DNA of 49,369 nucleotides from Anaerolineae bacterium (GCA_028277515.1 JANQGC010000336.1:1-49369); one strand, 5' to 3'. Shown: positions 35,195-44,255, counted from the first letter of the stretch. Notes: generated by a model from the letters alone, not told the origin. Translations and numbers: made by a program.

Positions 35195-36181
35195 ATGCTG
35201 AAGAATAAAAAGGTCCGCGGCGCATTACAGGTGCTGTTAAGTGTAGCCCTATTGTATTTGCTGCTCAGCAGGGTCGGTTTTGCTGAAGTTGTTCAAACCC
35301 TGGCTAATATCAATTGGGCCTGGTATTTGCTGGCTTTTGCTATCTTTTTATTCAATATCTTCATCCGATCGTATCGTTGGACCATTTTGCTGCACTCTCT
35401 GAATGAAAGACCTCCTTTTACCCACTTGTTATATCTCTATTTTGTGGGCTTCTTTGCCAACAATTTTATTCCTACCGGTTTCGGGGGAGATGTCGTTAAA
35501 GTCGTTAGCTTACGGCAGCGTTATGGACGGGGCACTGAAGCTTTGAGTTCAGTGGTTATGGATCGTTTGACCGGTCTTTTGGGTAGCACGTTGATTGCTT
35601 TGACGGCATTACTGTGGAATGGCTTCATTCAGAGTGAGCAGGTTGACCTGCCTCCCAGCTTACTGGCCACGGTAGCGATCATTAGCATTGGGATTCCGGC
35701 CGGTTTCTTAGTGGTACGCTGGAAAGATCCGCTGGACTTTTTGGAAAAGCGTTTTCCTGCTGTCAAACGACTCCCCCTTTATGGGCGAGTTGATAAGCTG
35801 GTTCATACGATAAATCGCTACCCGTTGCCTACTTTACTTCGAGCATTGTTGATCAGCCTGCCCTTTACGCTCAATCTAATATTCATCCAATATAGCATTG
35901 CCAGGGCGCTCTCGATTGATTTGCCGTTGAGCGTCTTTCCACTTTTTGTGCCGCTCATCGCCTTAATTAATTTGCTGCCTATCGCCTTTAATGGCCTAGG
36001 CGTTCGAGAAGGCGTTTACCTATTTCTGTTTGTTCCCCTGGGGGTGCTGCCGGAAGAGGCGATTGCCATGTCCCTGGCTTTTTATTTCTTGCGTTTCGGC
36101 GCCGGCGTCATTGGCGGGTTACTATATGCTTTTTCCAGTGTTGCCCGAATGATGCGCTCGCCACACGCTGAGAATTTCTAG
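35195..36181 (+). CDS. Lysylphosphatidylglycerol synthase TM-region-like membrane protein (flippase-like)
   Basis: This 328-residue protein has about seven or eight membrane segments and belongs to the LPG_synthase_TM / UPF0104 family. Family motifs are SYRWTILL (about 49-56), FVGFFANNFIPTGFGGDVVKV, SSVVMDRLTGL and INLLPIAFNGLGVREGVYLFLF. Members include the flippase part of MprF, and many lie beside glycan-synthesis genes. The start at ATG 35195 agrees with the adjacent -10 box and gives a short cytoplasmic N-terminus. A longer upstream frame adds 56 unconserved residues. It leads a run of glycan- or lipid-related genes. The substrate is unknown. Confidence 0.8.
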   Translation: MLKNKKVRGALQVLLSVALLYLLLSRVGFAEVVQTLANINWAWYLLAFAIFLFNIFIRSYRWTILLHSLNERPPFTHLLYLYFVGFFANNFIPTGFGGDVVKVVSLRQRYGRGTEALSSVVMDRLTGLLGSTLIALTALLWNGFIQSEQVDLPPSLLATVAIISIGIPAGFLVVRWKDPLDFLEKRFPAVKRLPLYGRVDKLVHTINRYPLPTLLRALLISLPFTLNLIFIQYSIARALSIDLPLSVFPLFVPLIALINLLPIAFNGLGVREGVYLFLFVPLGVLPEEAIAMSLAFYFLRFGAGVIGGLLYAFSSVARMMRSPHAENF

Positions 36182-36200
36182 GGGGAACGGGTCATTCGCT

Positions 36201-37877
36201 ATGGGTGATAAAAAACAAGTCAAACGGAAAGCGGCCGTCTTCGGCTTAGACGGCGTTACCTTCGATTTGCTGCAACCCTGGCTTGATGAGGGGCTGCTGC
36301 CCAACCTGGCCAACCTCCTGAACAGTGGCGCACAGGGTTCGCTGCAATCAACCATTCCTCCCGTGTCTGCATCAGCCTGGGCATCCTTTGCCACGGGGTG
36401 CAATCCCGGACAACATGGACTTATTGATTTTACTTATCCGGTCCAGGATGGTTACGAGATACAGGTGAGCAGCAGCCGCACACGCGCCGTCCCGGCTATT
36501 TGGGATATTGTCGGCCGTGCGGGGGGACAGGTTGGCGTGGTCAGCATGCCCATGACCTATCCTCCTCAACCGGTCAACGGCTTTATGCTTTGTTCCTTCC
36601 TGACCCCCAGCGCCGACAGCCAATATACCTATCCACAAGACCTGCAAGTAGAAATTACTGAAAACAGCGGCCCGTTTCCCCTGCATATGTCGGAAAAAGG
36701 GCGCGGCCAGGACCCGCGCAAGTTCATCAAGACGGTCAAAGAAATGGAAATTGCCCGCACCCAGGCCGTATGCTACTTGATGGAAAACAAATCGTGGGAT
36801 CTATTTTTGTACGTTTTTGAAACCACGGATAATTTACAACATGAAGTATGGCATTTACTTGATGAAACACACCCACTGCATGATGCACAGATGGCAGCAA
36901 GAGTGATGCCGGACATCCTCGATTATTATGGAACCATCGATCGCTTATTAGGCCAAATGCTGCAACTGGTTCCTGGAGATGCTTTACAGGTTGTCCTATC
37001 CGATCATGGGTTTGGACCGTTTCACAAATTTTTTCATATCAATAACTGGCTGGCCGGCAACGGCTGGCTGAAGTTCAAACGCACGCCAGTTAGCTTACTT
37101 AAAAGGCTGGCGTTCAGAATGGGCATTACGCCGATCAACGCCTTAAAATGGATTACCCGCTTAAGATTGGCTGGAATGCGCAAAAATGTCAAGCGCGGCC
37201 GCGGTGGGAATATGCTGCGCCGCCTATTTCTCTCCTTTCATGATGTAGACTGGAAGCGCACCAGGGCTTTTTCCGTGGGCAATTTCGGGCAAGTTTACTT
37301 GAATGTGCAAGGTCAAAGGCAGCAGGGCACCGTCTCTGAGTCTGAATACGAGCCTTTGCGCGAGGAAATTATTGCGGCTGCAAAAAAACTAGGCGATCCG
37401 CATGATCGCAGCCAGGTTGTGCCCCTGGTTTACAAACGTGAGGAGATTTTTCAGGGTATCAGTGCTGAGCGCCTGCCGGATCTTGTTTTGCATACTGACC
37501 GCGCCAGATATGTCTCTTTCGGCCACGCTGATTTTGGCTCCAACAAGATCATTGAACCCAGCACCGGGCAAACGGGACATCATCACATGGCCGGTATCGT
37601 GGGCATCAATGGACCAGGTGTTCGTGAAGGGACGCATTTATCCGACGCCAGGCTACTCGATCTGGCGCCCACGATTTTATATTATATCGGCTTGCCGGTG
37701 CCGGATTATATGGATGGCAAGGTGTTAGATGAGGCATTTACAGAGACCTTTCAAACTGCCAATCCGCCGCAAAGGCAAGATATTGACCTCACCGGTGAAT
37801 GGAATGATGGGGGCGTCTCCGATGAAGAGGAAGCACTGGTTATGGAGAAGTTGCGCGATTTAGGGTATGTTGCTTGA
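36201..37877 (+). CDS. Alkaline-phosphatase-superfamily phosphodiesterase/transferase
   Basis: This 558-residue protein is of the type I phosphodiesterase/nucleotide pyrophosphatase group. Metal ligands and nucleophile can be placed in AVFGLDGVTFDLLQPW (about 12-27), the nucleophile region SASAWASFATGCNPGQHGLIDF, ETTDNLQHEVW, and SDHGFGPFHKFFHINNW. The C-terminus has LDLAPTILYYIGLPVPDYMDGK, as in sulfatase-like enzymes. No signal peptide is seen. A paralogue with the same layout lies at 39130. It starts 19 bp after the flippase gene and ends 31 bp before the GT2 ATG, suggesting co-function. Glycan or phospholipid head-group processing is inferred. Confidence 0.8.
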   Translation: MGDKKQVKRKAAVFGLDGVTFDLLQPWLDEGLLPNLANLLNSGAQGSLQSTIPPVSASAWASFATGCNPGQHGLIDFTYPVQDGYEIQVSSSRTRAVPAIWDIVGRAGGQVGVVSMPMTYPPQPVNGFMLCSFLTPSADSQYTYPQDLQVEITENSGPFPLHMSEKGRGQDPRKFIKTVKEMEIARTQAVCYLMENKSWDLFLYVFETTDNLQHEVWHLLDETHPLHDAQMAARVMPDILDYYGTIDRLLGQMLQLVPGDALQVVLSDHGFGPFHKFFHINNWLAGNGWLKFKRTPVSLLKRLAFRMGITPINALKWITRLRLAGMRKNVKRGRGGNMLRRLFLSFHDVDWKRTRAFSVGNFGQVYLNVQGQRQQGTVSESEYEPLREEIIAAAKKLGDPHDRSQVVPLVYKREEIFQGISAERLPDLVLHTDRARYVSFGHADFGSNKIIEPSTGQTGHHHMAGIVGINGPGVREGTHLSDARLLDLAPTILYYIGLPVPDYMDGKVLDEAFTETFQTANPPQRQDIDLTGEWNDGGVSDEEEALVMEKLRDLGYVA

Positions 37878-37901
37878 GCAAAGACCCCACCGTGATACAA
37901 T
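37874..37901 (+). promoter_or_regulatory. Promoter overlapping the 3' end of the phosphodiesterase gene
   Basis: TTGAGC (37874-37879), a 16-bp spacer and TACAAT (37896-37901) preceded by TG three bases earlier form an extended -10 promoter. The predicted start, near 37908, falls at the ATG of the GT2 gene, which suggests a leaderless transcript. Confidence 0.45.
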
Positions 37902-37908
37902 CAATTTT

Positions 37909-38910
37909 ATGATAACGAAGGATTTAAGCCTGGTTATCCCGGTTTTTAACGAAGTAGAAAATTTACGGCTGTTGACGGCCGAAATCAAAGAAGCCCTCGA
38001 CCCGCTTAATCTCGATTATGAGGTCATCTACATTGACGATGGCAGCAGTGATGGCAGCTTTGAACTCATGCGTGATTTGCATGAGGAAGACGGCCGTATT
38101 GTGATCATTCGCTTTCGGCGCAACCACGGGCAGACAGCCGCCTTTGCCGCCGGCTTTGATCATGCCCAGGGCCGTTATATCGTCACCTTGGATGCCGATC
38201 GCCAGAATGACCCGGCCGATATTCCTAAGCTGCTGGCTAGAATAGAAGAAGGGGATTGTGATGTCGTCAATGGTTGGCGGCAGAACCGGCAGGATGCGCT
38301 GCTCATGCGCAAGGTCCCATCGCGCATCGCCAATAAGCTCATCACCACGACCAGCGGTGTGCATCTGCACGATCGCGGCTGCTCCATGCGAATGTTTCGC
38401 GCAGAGGTTGTGCGCGAACTCCATCTGTATGGTGAGATGCACCGCTTCATCCCTGAAATGTGCTCTTTCGCCGGGTTTCAATTGACAGAAGTCGCTGTTA
38501 ATCACCGCCCGCGCGTGGCCGGTGAATCGAAATATGGCATCTCGCGCACCTTTCGGGTGATCGTCGATCTGTTCACAATTCTCTTTCTGCGTAAGTATAG
38601 CGACCGGCCGATGCATCTTTTTGGCAACATCGGGTTTCCTATGGGGGCGCTGGGTTTTTTAATTCTGCTGTTATTAGGCTTAAGCAAGATTTGGGCCGGA
38701 ATCACAGGTGGATGGACCGGCTTTCATGCTTATCAGATTGGAGAACGGCCGCTGCTCTTACTGGGCGTTTTGCTGGTCATTCTCGGCGTACAATTCATAG
38801 CGTTGGGTCTCCTGGCTGAGCTTGTCGTGCGCACGTATTATGAAGCGCAGGGCAAAACCGTATACTATATTCGTGAGATCATTCAAAGCGAGGAAGTCGA
38901 ACAGATCTGA
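37909..38910 (+). CDS. GT2 family glycosyltransferase (DPM1/ArnC-like) with two C-terminal membrane helices
   Basis: This 333-residue protein has an N-terminal GT-A domain: SLVIPVFNEVENL, YEVIYIDDGSSDGS, RFRRNHGQTAAFAAGFDHA, LDADRQNDPAD (the DxD metal site) and VAGESKYGISRTFR. Two membrane helices follow (about 240-265 and 280-305) with FLILLLLGLSKIWAG and LLGVLLVILGVQFIALGLLAEL. This is the layout of polyprenyl-phosphate mannosyl/glucosyl transferases, which load a sugar onto a lipid carrier at the inner membrane face. It has no ribosome-binding site but has its own promoter just upstream. It is flanked by two paralogous phosphodiesterase-like genes. Confidence 0.87.
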   Translation: MITKDLSLVIPVFNEVENLRLLTAEIKEALDPLNLDYEVIYIDDGSSDGSFELMRDLHEEDGRIVIIRFRRNHGQTAAFAAGFDHAQGRYIVTLDADRQNDPADIPKLLARIEEGDCDVVNGWRQNRQDALLMRKVPSRIANKLITTTSGVHLHDRGCSMRMFRAEVVRELHLYGEMHRFIPEMCSFAGFQLTEVAVNHRPRVAGESKYGISRTFRVIVDLFTILFLRKYSDRPMHLFGNIGFPMGALGFLILLLLGLSKIWAGITGGWTGFHAYQIGERPLLLLGVLLVILGVQFIALGLLAELVVRTYYEAQGKTVYYIREIIQSEEVEQI

Positions 38911-38950
38911 GTTCTTTATGTAAGTAAAATAATTAATTCGGTAATAGGAT

Positions 38951-38984
38951 TTATCCACAGATTACGCCAATGACGCAGATTTTT
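38951..38984. repeat. Dispersed ATCCACAGATTACGCC repeat fragment
   Basis: ATCCACAGATTACGCCAATGACGCAGATTTTT is split here as TTATCCACAGATTACGCC and AATGACGCAGATTTTT. It belongs to the same loose class as the element at 31071. It directly abuts Y-shaped repeat copy 2. Confidence 0.45.
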
Positions 38985-38990
38985 CAATGG

Positions 38991-39042
38991 CGTAACCGCG
39001 AAATTCATTTCGCGCCGACGAAAATTGGAATTTTCGGTTACG
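38991..39042. repeat. Y-shaped palindromic repeat, copy 2
   Basis: Outer arms CGTAACC (38991-38997) and GGTTACG (39036-39042) enclose GCGAAAT-TC-ATTTCGC (38998-39013) and CGAAAATT-GG-AATTTTCG (39019-39036). All stems are perfect. Compared with copy 1, stem bases differ in pairs. Confidence 0.8.
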
Positions 39043-39129
39043 GTGTAGGGTTAACGGCAAAATCTGTGCAATCATTGATTCCCGATTTATTTTCTGAACT
39101 TTCATTAAGACCTCAGATCTGTAATCGTA

Positions 39130-40746
39130 ATGAAACTACTGATTATTGGATTTGACGGCGCAACATTTAACCTGGTCCGCCCCTGGGCGGAAGCGGGTTA
39201 TTTACCTAACCTGGCGGCGATCATGAATGAAGGCGTACATGGCGATCTGCTTTCTACCCTTCCCCCGGTGACCAGTCCCGCCTGGCCAACCTTCATGACC
39301 GGCTGCAACCCAGGTAAGCACGGCGTCTTTGACTTCATTCAGCCGCACGGCGACAATTTCACCCTGGTCAATGCGACGCGAATTCGCCAACCCACGATTT
39401 GGCAGCGGCTCTCTGACGCCGGTTACCATTTGGGGGTCATGAACGTTCCTGTAACTTACCCGCCGGCTAAACTTAACGGCTTTGTGATCGGCGGCTTGTT
39501 AAGTCCCAAGTCCGGCCAGATTAGCGAACCGCCGGATTTGCTGGCCGGATCGCAGCCAGATTGCGGTCCTTATCGTGTGGCCCCAAACATTCAGTATAAA
39601 CCAGGATTGGAAGCTGAATTTATCGCCGATCTATATGACCTGATCCACACACGCGGGCAGTGGGCGCTGCATTTAATGGAACAGCATAAGCTTGATGTAT
39701 TCATGGTTCATTTTATCGCCATGGACGTGATGAAACATGCGCTTTGGCGCTTTATGGATCATGATCATCCCCGTTTTGAATCCACTCCTTTTGAGCATGC
39801 GATTCGTGACGGCTACCAGTTGGTCGATGAGTATATCGGCCGCTTAATGGAAAAACTGCCCGGTGAGGCCTCGACGATGGTCATGTCCGATCATGGCTTC
39901 GGTCCGCTGCATAATATGGTCAACCTCAATGTGTTTTTCATGGAAAAAGGGCTGATGAAGCTCAGGCGCGATCCCTGGACGCAGTTGAAAGCGTTGGCCT
40001 TCCGTTATGGCATTACCCCATCAAACGCCTACCGGTGGATCGAGCGGCTGGGATTGCAAAATCTGGTGACCCGTGTCTCAAAAAACACGCGCAATAATGT
40101 TATCGGCCGTTTTCTCAGCTTTGACAGCGTCGATTGGGGGCGTACTATCGCCTACAGCATGGGTCATGTAGGCCAGGTGTATCTAAACGTGAAGGGACGG
40201 GAAGCGCATGGCATTGTGACCCAGGAGGAATTTGTAGATAAACGGCAAGAAGTGATTGATGCCCTGCAAGAACTGCGTGATCAGCACGGCCGTCCGATTC
40301 TTAGCCGGGTTATCCAGGGTGAGACAGCCTATCATGGCCCTTATGCAGCCAAAGGGCCGGATCTTCATTTAATTCTTGATGATTACAATATGATCGCCTG
40401 CCCTCTCTTTGCCACCGAGGGCAAGATCATGACCAATCAAATCCGGGGCGATTCCGGTTGTCATCGCAGCGAAGGCGTTTTTCTGGCCAAAGGGCCGACG
40501 ATACGGCAAGGGGTAAAGCTCCCTGAAAAAAATATCATGGACCTGGCGCCCACGATTATGCATTTACTGGGCGAGCGAGTACCTGGGGTGATGGATGGCC
40601 GGGTGTTGGCCGAGATTTTCACAGAGGAGCGCCATGTCATATACGACCAGGAAGATGGCGAGATTGAATTGGCCGATGAACAGGCGTTTAACAGCAGCGA
40701 ATCTGCCCAGGTTGAAGAGCGCCTGCGCGGTTTAGGATATTTGTAG
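39130..40746 (+). CDS. Alkaline-phosphatase-superfamily phosphodiesterase/transferase (paralogue)
   Basis: This 538-residue paralogue of the gene at 36201 keeps motif order and unusual details: LLIIGFDGATFNLVRPW, SPAWPTFMTGCNPGKHGVFDF (nucleophile region), MDVMKHALWRFM, SDHGFGPLHNMVNLNVFF, AFRYGITPSNAYRWIERL and MGHVGQVYLNVKGRE. The corresponding stretches in the first copy are AFRMGITPINALKWI and VGNFGQVYLNVQGQ. Both end in ...RLRGLGYL / KLRDLGYVA. The two probably act on related substrates in one pathway. No signal peptide is visible. It follows repeat elements rather than an obvious promoter, and no ribosome-binding site is seen. Confidence 0.82.
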   Translation: MKLLIIGFDGATFNLVRPWAEAGYLPNLAAIMNEGVHGDLLSTLPPVTSPAWPTFMTGCNPGKHGVFDFIQPHGDNFTLVNATRIRQPTIWQRLSDAGYHLGVMNVPVTYPPAKLNGFVIGGLLSPKSGQISEPPDLLAGSQPDCGPYRVAPNIQYKPGLEAEFIADLYDLIHTRGQWALHLMEQHKLDVFMVHFIAMDVMKHALWRFMDHDHPRFESTPFEHAIRDGYQLVDEYIGRLMEKLPGEASTMVMSDHGFGPLHNMVNLNVFFMEKGLMKLRRDPWTQLKALAFRYGITPSNAYRWIERLGLQNLVTRVSKNTRNNVIGRFLSFDSVDWGRTIAYSMGHVGQVYLNVKGREAHGIVTQEEFVDKRQEVIDALQELRDQHGRPILSRVIQGETAYHGPYAAKGPDLHLILDDYNMIACPLFATEGKIMTNQIRGDSGCHRSEGVFLAKGPTIRQGVKLPEKNIMDLAPTIMHLLGERVPGVMDGRVLAEIFTEERHVIYDQEDGEIELADEQAFNSSESAQVEERLRGLGYL

Positions 40747-40766
40747 GGAATATTTGACGGCTTGAT

Positions 40767-40955
40767 GTGGATCTGATTATTCGAGACATGAGGGCTGGGG
40801 ATTGGCATGATGTGCGAGTCATTTACCAGCAAGGCATTGACACCGGACAAGCTACATTTGAAACGGCCGTGCCCTCATGGGAAGAATGGAACAGTGCCAA
40901 ACTGGCTAACTGCCGTCTGATTGCGCAGCGTGATAATCTAATTGCCGGCAAGTAA
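40767..40955 (+). pseudogene. GNAT (phosphinothricin-acetyltransferase-like) N-terminal remnant
   Basis: These 62 codons (GTG start) match the beginning of phosphinothricin-type GNAT acetyltransferases: LIIRDMRAGDWHDVRVIYQQ, GIDTGQATFETAVPSWEEWN and CRLIAQRDNLIAGK. Intact enzymes have about 165-175 residues, and the acetyl-CoA binding part is wholly missing. The frame ends in TAA four bases before the next gene starts, so a deletion probably removed the rest. It is unlikely to be active. Confidence 0.75.
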
Positions 40956-40958
40956 CTG

Positions 40959-43900
40959 ATGAACTATTGGCGCAAAGTTCCGGCGACCCTCCGCCACCTT
41001 CTGCTCGTAACGCTGTTGGGCCTGCCGTTGATCGCACCCTTAATGCGCTGGGGCATGGTTCCCTGTACCCATGATGGCCATTTACATGTGCACCGCATTG
41101 CGGCGATGCGCCATGCCTGGGAAAACGGACTCTATTTTACGCGCTGGCTGCCTGACCTGGCCCTGGGATACGGCTATCCATTTTTCATTTACCGAGAACC
41201 AACCCCTCTCTATGCCGTCCTCGGTCCGCACTTGCTAGGTTTGCCTTTACCGGCGGCATCCAATCTTTTTTATGCTTTCTGCATCCTGGCCTCCGGCTGG
41301 TTTATGTTTTTATGGGTCAAAGATGTGTCTGGGCCGCGAGCGGGCATTTTGTCCGCCGTGGCCTATATGGGCGCTCCATATATCTTGCTGGACGCCCTCG
41401 TGCGCGGCAATGCGCCGGAATCACTGGCGCTGCCCTTGTTGCCCCTACTGCTGTGGATTGGCAGGCGTTGGATCATTCAAGGTTCTGCGCCCACATTTCT
41501 AGCCTCTGTTTTCTCCCTGGCTTTCTTATCCTTAAGCCATAATATCTCAACCTTTATCTTCACACCCGTGCTCTTCATTTACTTATTGGTTATCGCCTGG
41601 CTGAAAAAATTGGGTTGGCAGACATTAACGATACGGTTGCTATTATTATTTGGCCTGGGTTTAGGGATGACCCTGTTTTATACAGGTGGGGCGCTGTTAG
41701 AGATGGACCAGGTCACCCTCAGCCAATCAACAACCACACGCAATAATGATTTTCATTTTAACTTTGCTTCCTGGTCGGAAATCCTGTCCCCGGCCGCCGC
41801 TGAAGACCCCAACTTGCTCAATCCGCCGCTGCCCATCCGTTTAGGCTGGATTCCTACGGTTTTGGCGCTACTAGGCTTATCCACGTTATTTTGGAAAAAG
41901 GATATTAGCCGCGAGCAGCGCGAGCATATAATTATGATGGGGCTGGCTGCTTTTTTCTTCTTATTCATGTCCCTGCCTGCTTCACTGCCGATTTGGGAGG
42001 CTGTGCCACTCATTGATTTCGTGCAGTTTCCCTGGCGATTTATCGGCCGTGCCGCCCTACCTGTCGCTTTCCTTGCCGGTGCGCCTTTTGCTTTGACCAA
42101 CAATGCCCCTGACCTTGCCAAACGTAAAAGTGGTTTTGTACCCTATCTTGTCCTGTTAGCGGCGGCCGGTCTCTTGATCCTGGAATCACTGCCCAATTTA
42201 TATCCCCGCTACTGCCCGGAAAATCTCTTTCCCACCATCGTTGATGTCCATGCTTATGAGCAGGCGACCGGACTTGTTGGCGTGGACCCGGAAGGCAGTT
42301 ATTTTCCACGCACCGTGCAAAAACGGCCGTCAGATTCACCCCTGCTTGCCGATTACGAAAACGGCCAGACACCGCAGCGTTTTGATATGGACGTCCTTCC
42401 ACCTGGAGCTACCGCGGATGTCCAATACAGCCCTCTAGCGGCAGAGGCCGTGGTCAATTCCCCAGACGCGTTCACTGCCCGTTATCTCAGCTTTGCCTTT
42501 CCCGGCTGGCGTGCCGAGGTGGACGGGGTTGAGGTGCCGATTACGCCGAGCGATCCTGCTGGCTTGATCACTTTTCCTGTTATGTCAGGCGAGCATAGGA
42601 TTGAAATTCGCTGGCAGCCGACATTGCTGCGAACATTTCTGTCCTTATTGAGTGTCCTGGCTTTTGCCGGTGTCGTGGCAACGGCCGTGCTGTTGTATCG
42701 TAAACATCAGCCTCCAATTGAGGGTGATGATAGGGTAAACCAGGTAATACCCGAATATTGGCTGTTGGTCATTCTCGGTCTGTCACTTTTGTTGTTCAAG
42801 CTCCTTGCTGTAGACCGAGGAATAACTCCCATAAACAGGGGCGGTGCAGCAGTAGTTGAAAACCCAATGATGCTTCAAGCGGAGGGCCAGCAGTTTGAGG
42901 GTTACACGCTGCCGTCGGAGAACACCATCTCCGGCCAAACCTTTGACATCGACCTGGCCTGGACCACCCTGGAGACAACGAATAGAGTCTTGCAATCCAA
43001 TATCTGGTTGGCCGGTCCGGATAGTCTATTGTGGAGTGACAAAGAAACACAGCGACCACGCCTGTTTGAGGACCCACCGCCTACCCGTGAGCGGGGCGCA
43101 GGTCAGTGGGTCTGGGATAGTCGAGAGATTCAGGTCCTACCCGGCACGCCGCCAGGTGAATATGACCTGGTGTTAACCCTTTTTGATTTAGAGACATTGG
43201 CTCCTCTGACCTTTACTGGCTCTGATGGATCAGTGGTGGGTCCAACTGCTGTTATTGGCCAGGTGACGGTTCAACCATCCGATGACCCTGTGGAGGTGAA
43301 TCCGCAATATAGCCGGCAAGAAATTGTGCCTGCAACAGGGTTAATTTTAACGGGATATAACCAGGATCGGGAGACGGCCGCACCGGGTGACCTGCTGTTG
43401 TTGACCCTGTTCTGGCAGCCTGAAGGTGGTCCTGTCGCTGAAACATTTACGCTGCAACTGCTTGATGAAGATGGCCAGGTAGCTCATAGCTGGCAGCTCC
43501 CAATTTTACATTCCGCTGTAGGGGACCCCTGGATAGAGGGCAGTCCATTACGCCGGCAGATAGCCCTGCAACTTCCTGCAGATTTAGAGAGTGGTGTTTA
43601 CCAATTCTTCCTGCAAGCATCTATTCCTCTGGGAACGGTGTCTATTGATGCCCCACAGCGTATCTTTGACCTGCCGGAGATCGCAGTTCCTATTCAGGAG
43701 ACGTTTGATGGCAAGGTTGCACTAGAAGGGTATAACGTGCTGGATGATTCTCCCTACACAGTTACCTTCATCTGGAGAGCGCTTGCAGAGATGGATCAAG
43801 CCTATCATGTCTTCGTCCACCTGGTGGATGAATCGGGCAGGATCATCGCCCAGTCGGATGGCCAGCCGGCCAACTGGACGCGGCCGACAACAGGCTGGGT

Positions 43901-44057
43901 TCCAGGAGAGTTTATTATTGATGCCCATGACTTGGCTCTGCCGGAAGAGGGGAGTTTGCATGGTTTGCGTCTTCGTGTCGGGTTATATGAGCCGGAAAGT
44001 AATCAACGCTTGTCTGTAGGTGAACGGGATTTTGTGGAAATCCCTTTAAGCGAATAA
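40959..44057 (+). CDS. Large multi-pass membrane protein, GT-C / YfhO-like
   Basis: The first 580 or so of 1032 residues hold about 12 hydrophobic segments in the style of GT-C glycosyltransferases and YfhO/6-pyruvoyl-tetrahydropterin-synthase-related membrane proteins. An extracellular loop after the first helix carries CTHDGHLHVHRIAAMRHAW and the residues YFTRWLPDLALGYGYPFFIYREP, where such proteins have their acidic catalytic or substrate site. The last 450 residues are beta-rich outside domains, with tandem sections such as GYTLPSENTI, VLTGYNQDRE and VALEGYNVLDDSPYTVTF, each followed by LxxxxHVFVHLVD-like motifs. It probably transfers or assembles surface sugar. It is co-directional with the preceding glycan genes. 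Confidence 0.7.
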   Translation: MNYWRKVPATLRHLLLVTLLGLPLIAPLMRWGMVPCTHDGHLHVHRIAAMRHAWENGLYFTRWLPDLALGYGYPFFIYREPTPLYAVLGPHLLGLPLPAASNLFYAFCILASGWFMFLWVKDVSGPRAGILSAVAYMGAPYILLDALVRGNAPESLALPLLPLLLWIGRRWIIQGSAPTFLASVFSLAFLSLSHNISTFIFTPVLFIYLLVIAWLKKLGWQTLTIRLLLLFGLGLGMTLFYTGGALLEMDQVTLSQSTTTRNNDFHFNFASWSEILSPAAAEDPNLLNPPLPIRLGWIPTVLALLGLSTLFWKKDISREQREHIIMMGLAAFFFLFMSLPASLPIWEAVPLIDFVQFPWRFIGRAALPVAFLAGAPFALTNNAPDLAKRKSGFVPYLVLLAAAGLLILESLPNLYPRYCPENLFPTIVDVHAYEQATGLVGVDPEGSYFPRTVQKRPSDSPLLADYENGQTPQRFDMDVLPPGATADVQYSPLAAEAVVNSPDAFTARYLSFAFPGWRAEVDGVEVPITPSDPAGLITFPVMSGEHRIEIRWQPTLLRTFLSLLSVLAFAGVVATAVLLYRKHQPPIEGDDRVNQVIPEYWLLVILGLSLLLFKLLAVDRGITPINRGGAAVVENPMMLQAEGQQFEGYTLPSENTISGQTFDIDLAWTTLETTNRVLQSNIWLAGPDSLLWSDKETQRPRLFEDPPPTRERGAGQWVWDSREIQVLPGTPPGEYDLVLTLFDLETLAPLTFTGSDGSVVGPTAVIGQVTVQPSDDPVEVNPQYSRQEIVPATGLILTGYNQDRETAAPGDLLLLTLFWQPEGGPVAETFTLQLLDEDGQVAHSWQLPILHSAVGDPWIEGSPLRRQIALQLPADLESGVYQFFLQASIPLGTVSIDAPQRIFDLPEIAVPIQETFDGKVALEGYNVLDDSPYTVTFIWRALAEMDQAYHVFVHLVDESGRIIAQSDGQPANWTRPTTGWVPGEFIIDAHDLALPEEGSLHGLRLRVGLYEPESNQRLSVGERDFVEIPLSE

Positions 44058-44255
44058 GGGCCGGCCTCTCTTATCACCAGTCTGACATCCTGCGCCCAAA
44101 CCCCGTTAACAATATACAAATGTTCCTCCAATATTTTTCTTATGCTTGATATACAAAGATCTAATATCTTTACGAGAAAATAGGAAAGGTAGATAACGAA
44201 ATTAATAACAATAGTGAAAAGTTAACCAAGAGAAATTTTGGAGGATAAATTAAAA
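44058..44255 (+). promoter_or_regulatory. Upstream region of hsp20 with inverted repeat
   Basis: This A/T-rich 198-bp gap precedes the heat-shock gene. AAAGAT (44155-44160) and ATCTTT (44166-44171) form an inverted repeat. CTTGATATACAAAG nearby could be part of a promoter. No CIRCE (TTAGCACTC-N9-GAGTGCTAA) is present, so HrcA control through that site is not supported. Confidence 0.35.

Larger units (their letters stand above)
133..42688. repeat. Dispersed octamer palindrome ACGGCCGT, 20 copies
   Basis: ACGGCCGT starts at 133, 502, 5786, 6715, 11469, 16199, 17221, 18376, 19765, 23437, 27170, 32048, 32245, 32264, 33870, 38090, 40286, 40863, 42323 and 42681. Less than one is expected by base composition. 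It occurs in three reading-frame contexts and three times between genes. Confidence 0.75.

Noticed and set aside
38970..39155. 61-codon plus-strand ORF before the second phosphodiesterase
   Set aside because: It is made up of the dispersed repeat and Y-shaped palindrome copy 2, and overlaps the true start without a ribosome-binding site.
40767..40958. Second selenocysteine or recoding event in the GNAT fragment
   Set aside because: The stop is TAA, and no acetyl-CoA-binding sequence continues in any frame before the next gene.
44058..44255. CIRCE element for hsp20
   Set aside because: No TTAGCACTC/GAGTGCTAA pair is present; only a short AAAGAT/ATCTTT inverted repeat.
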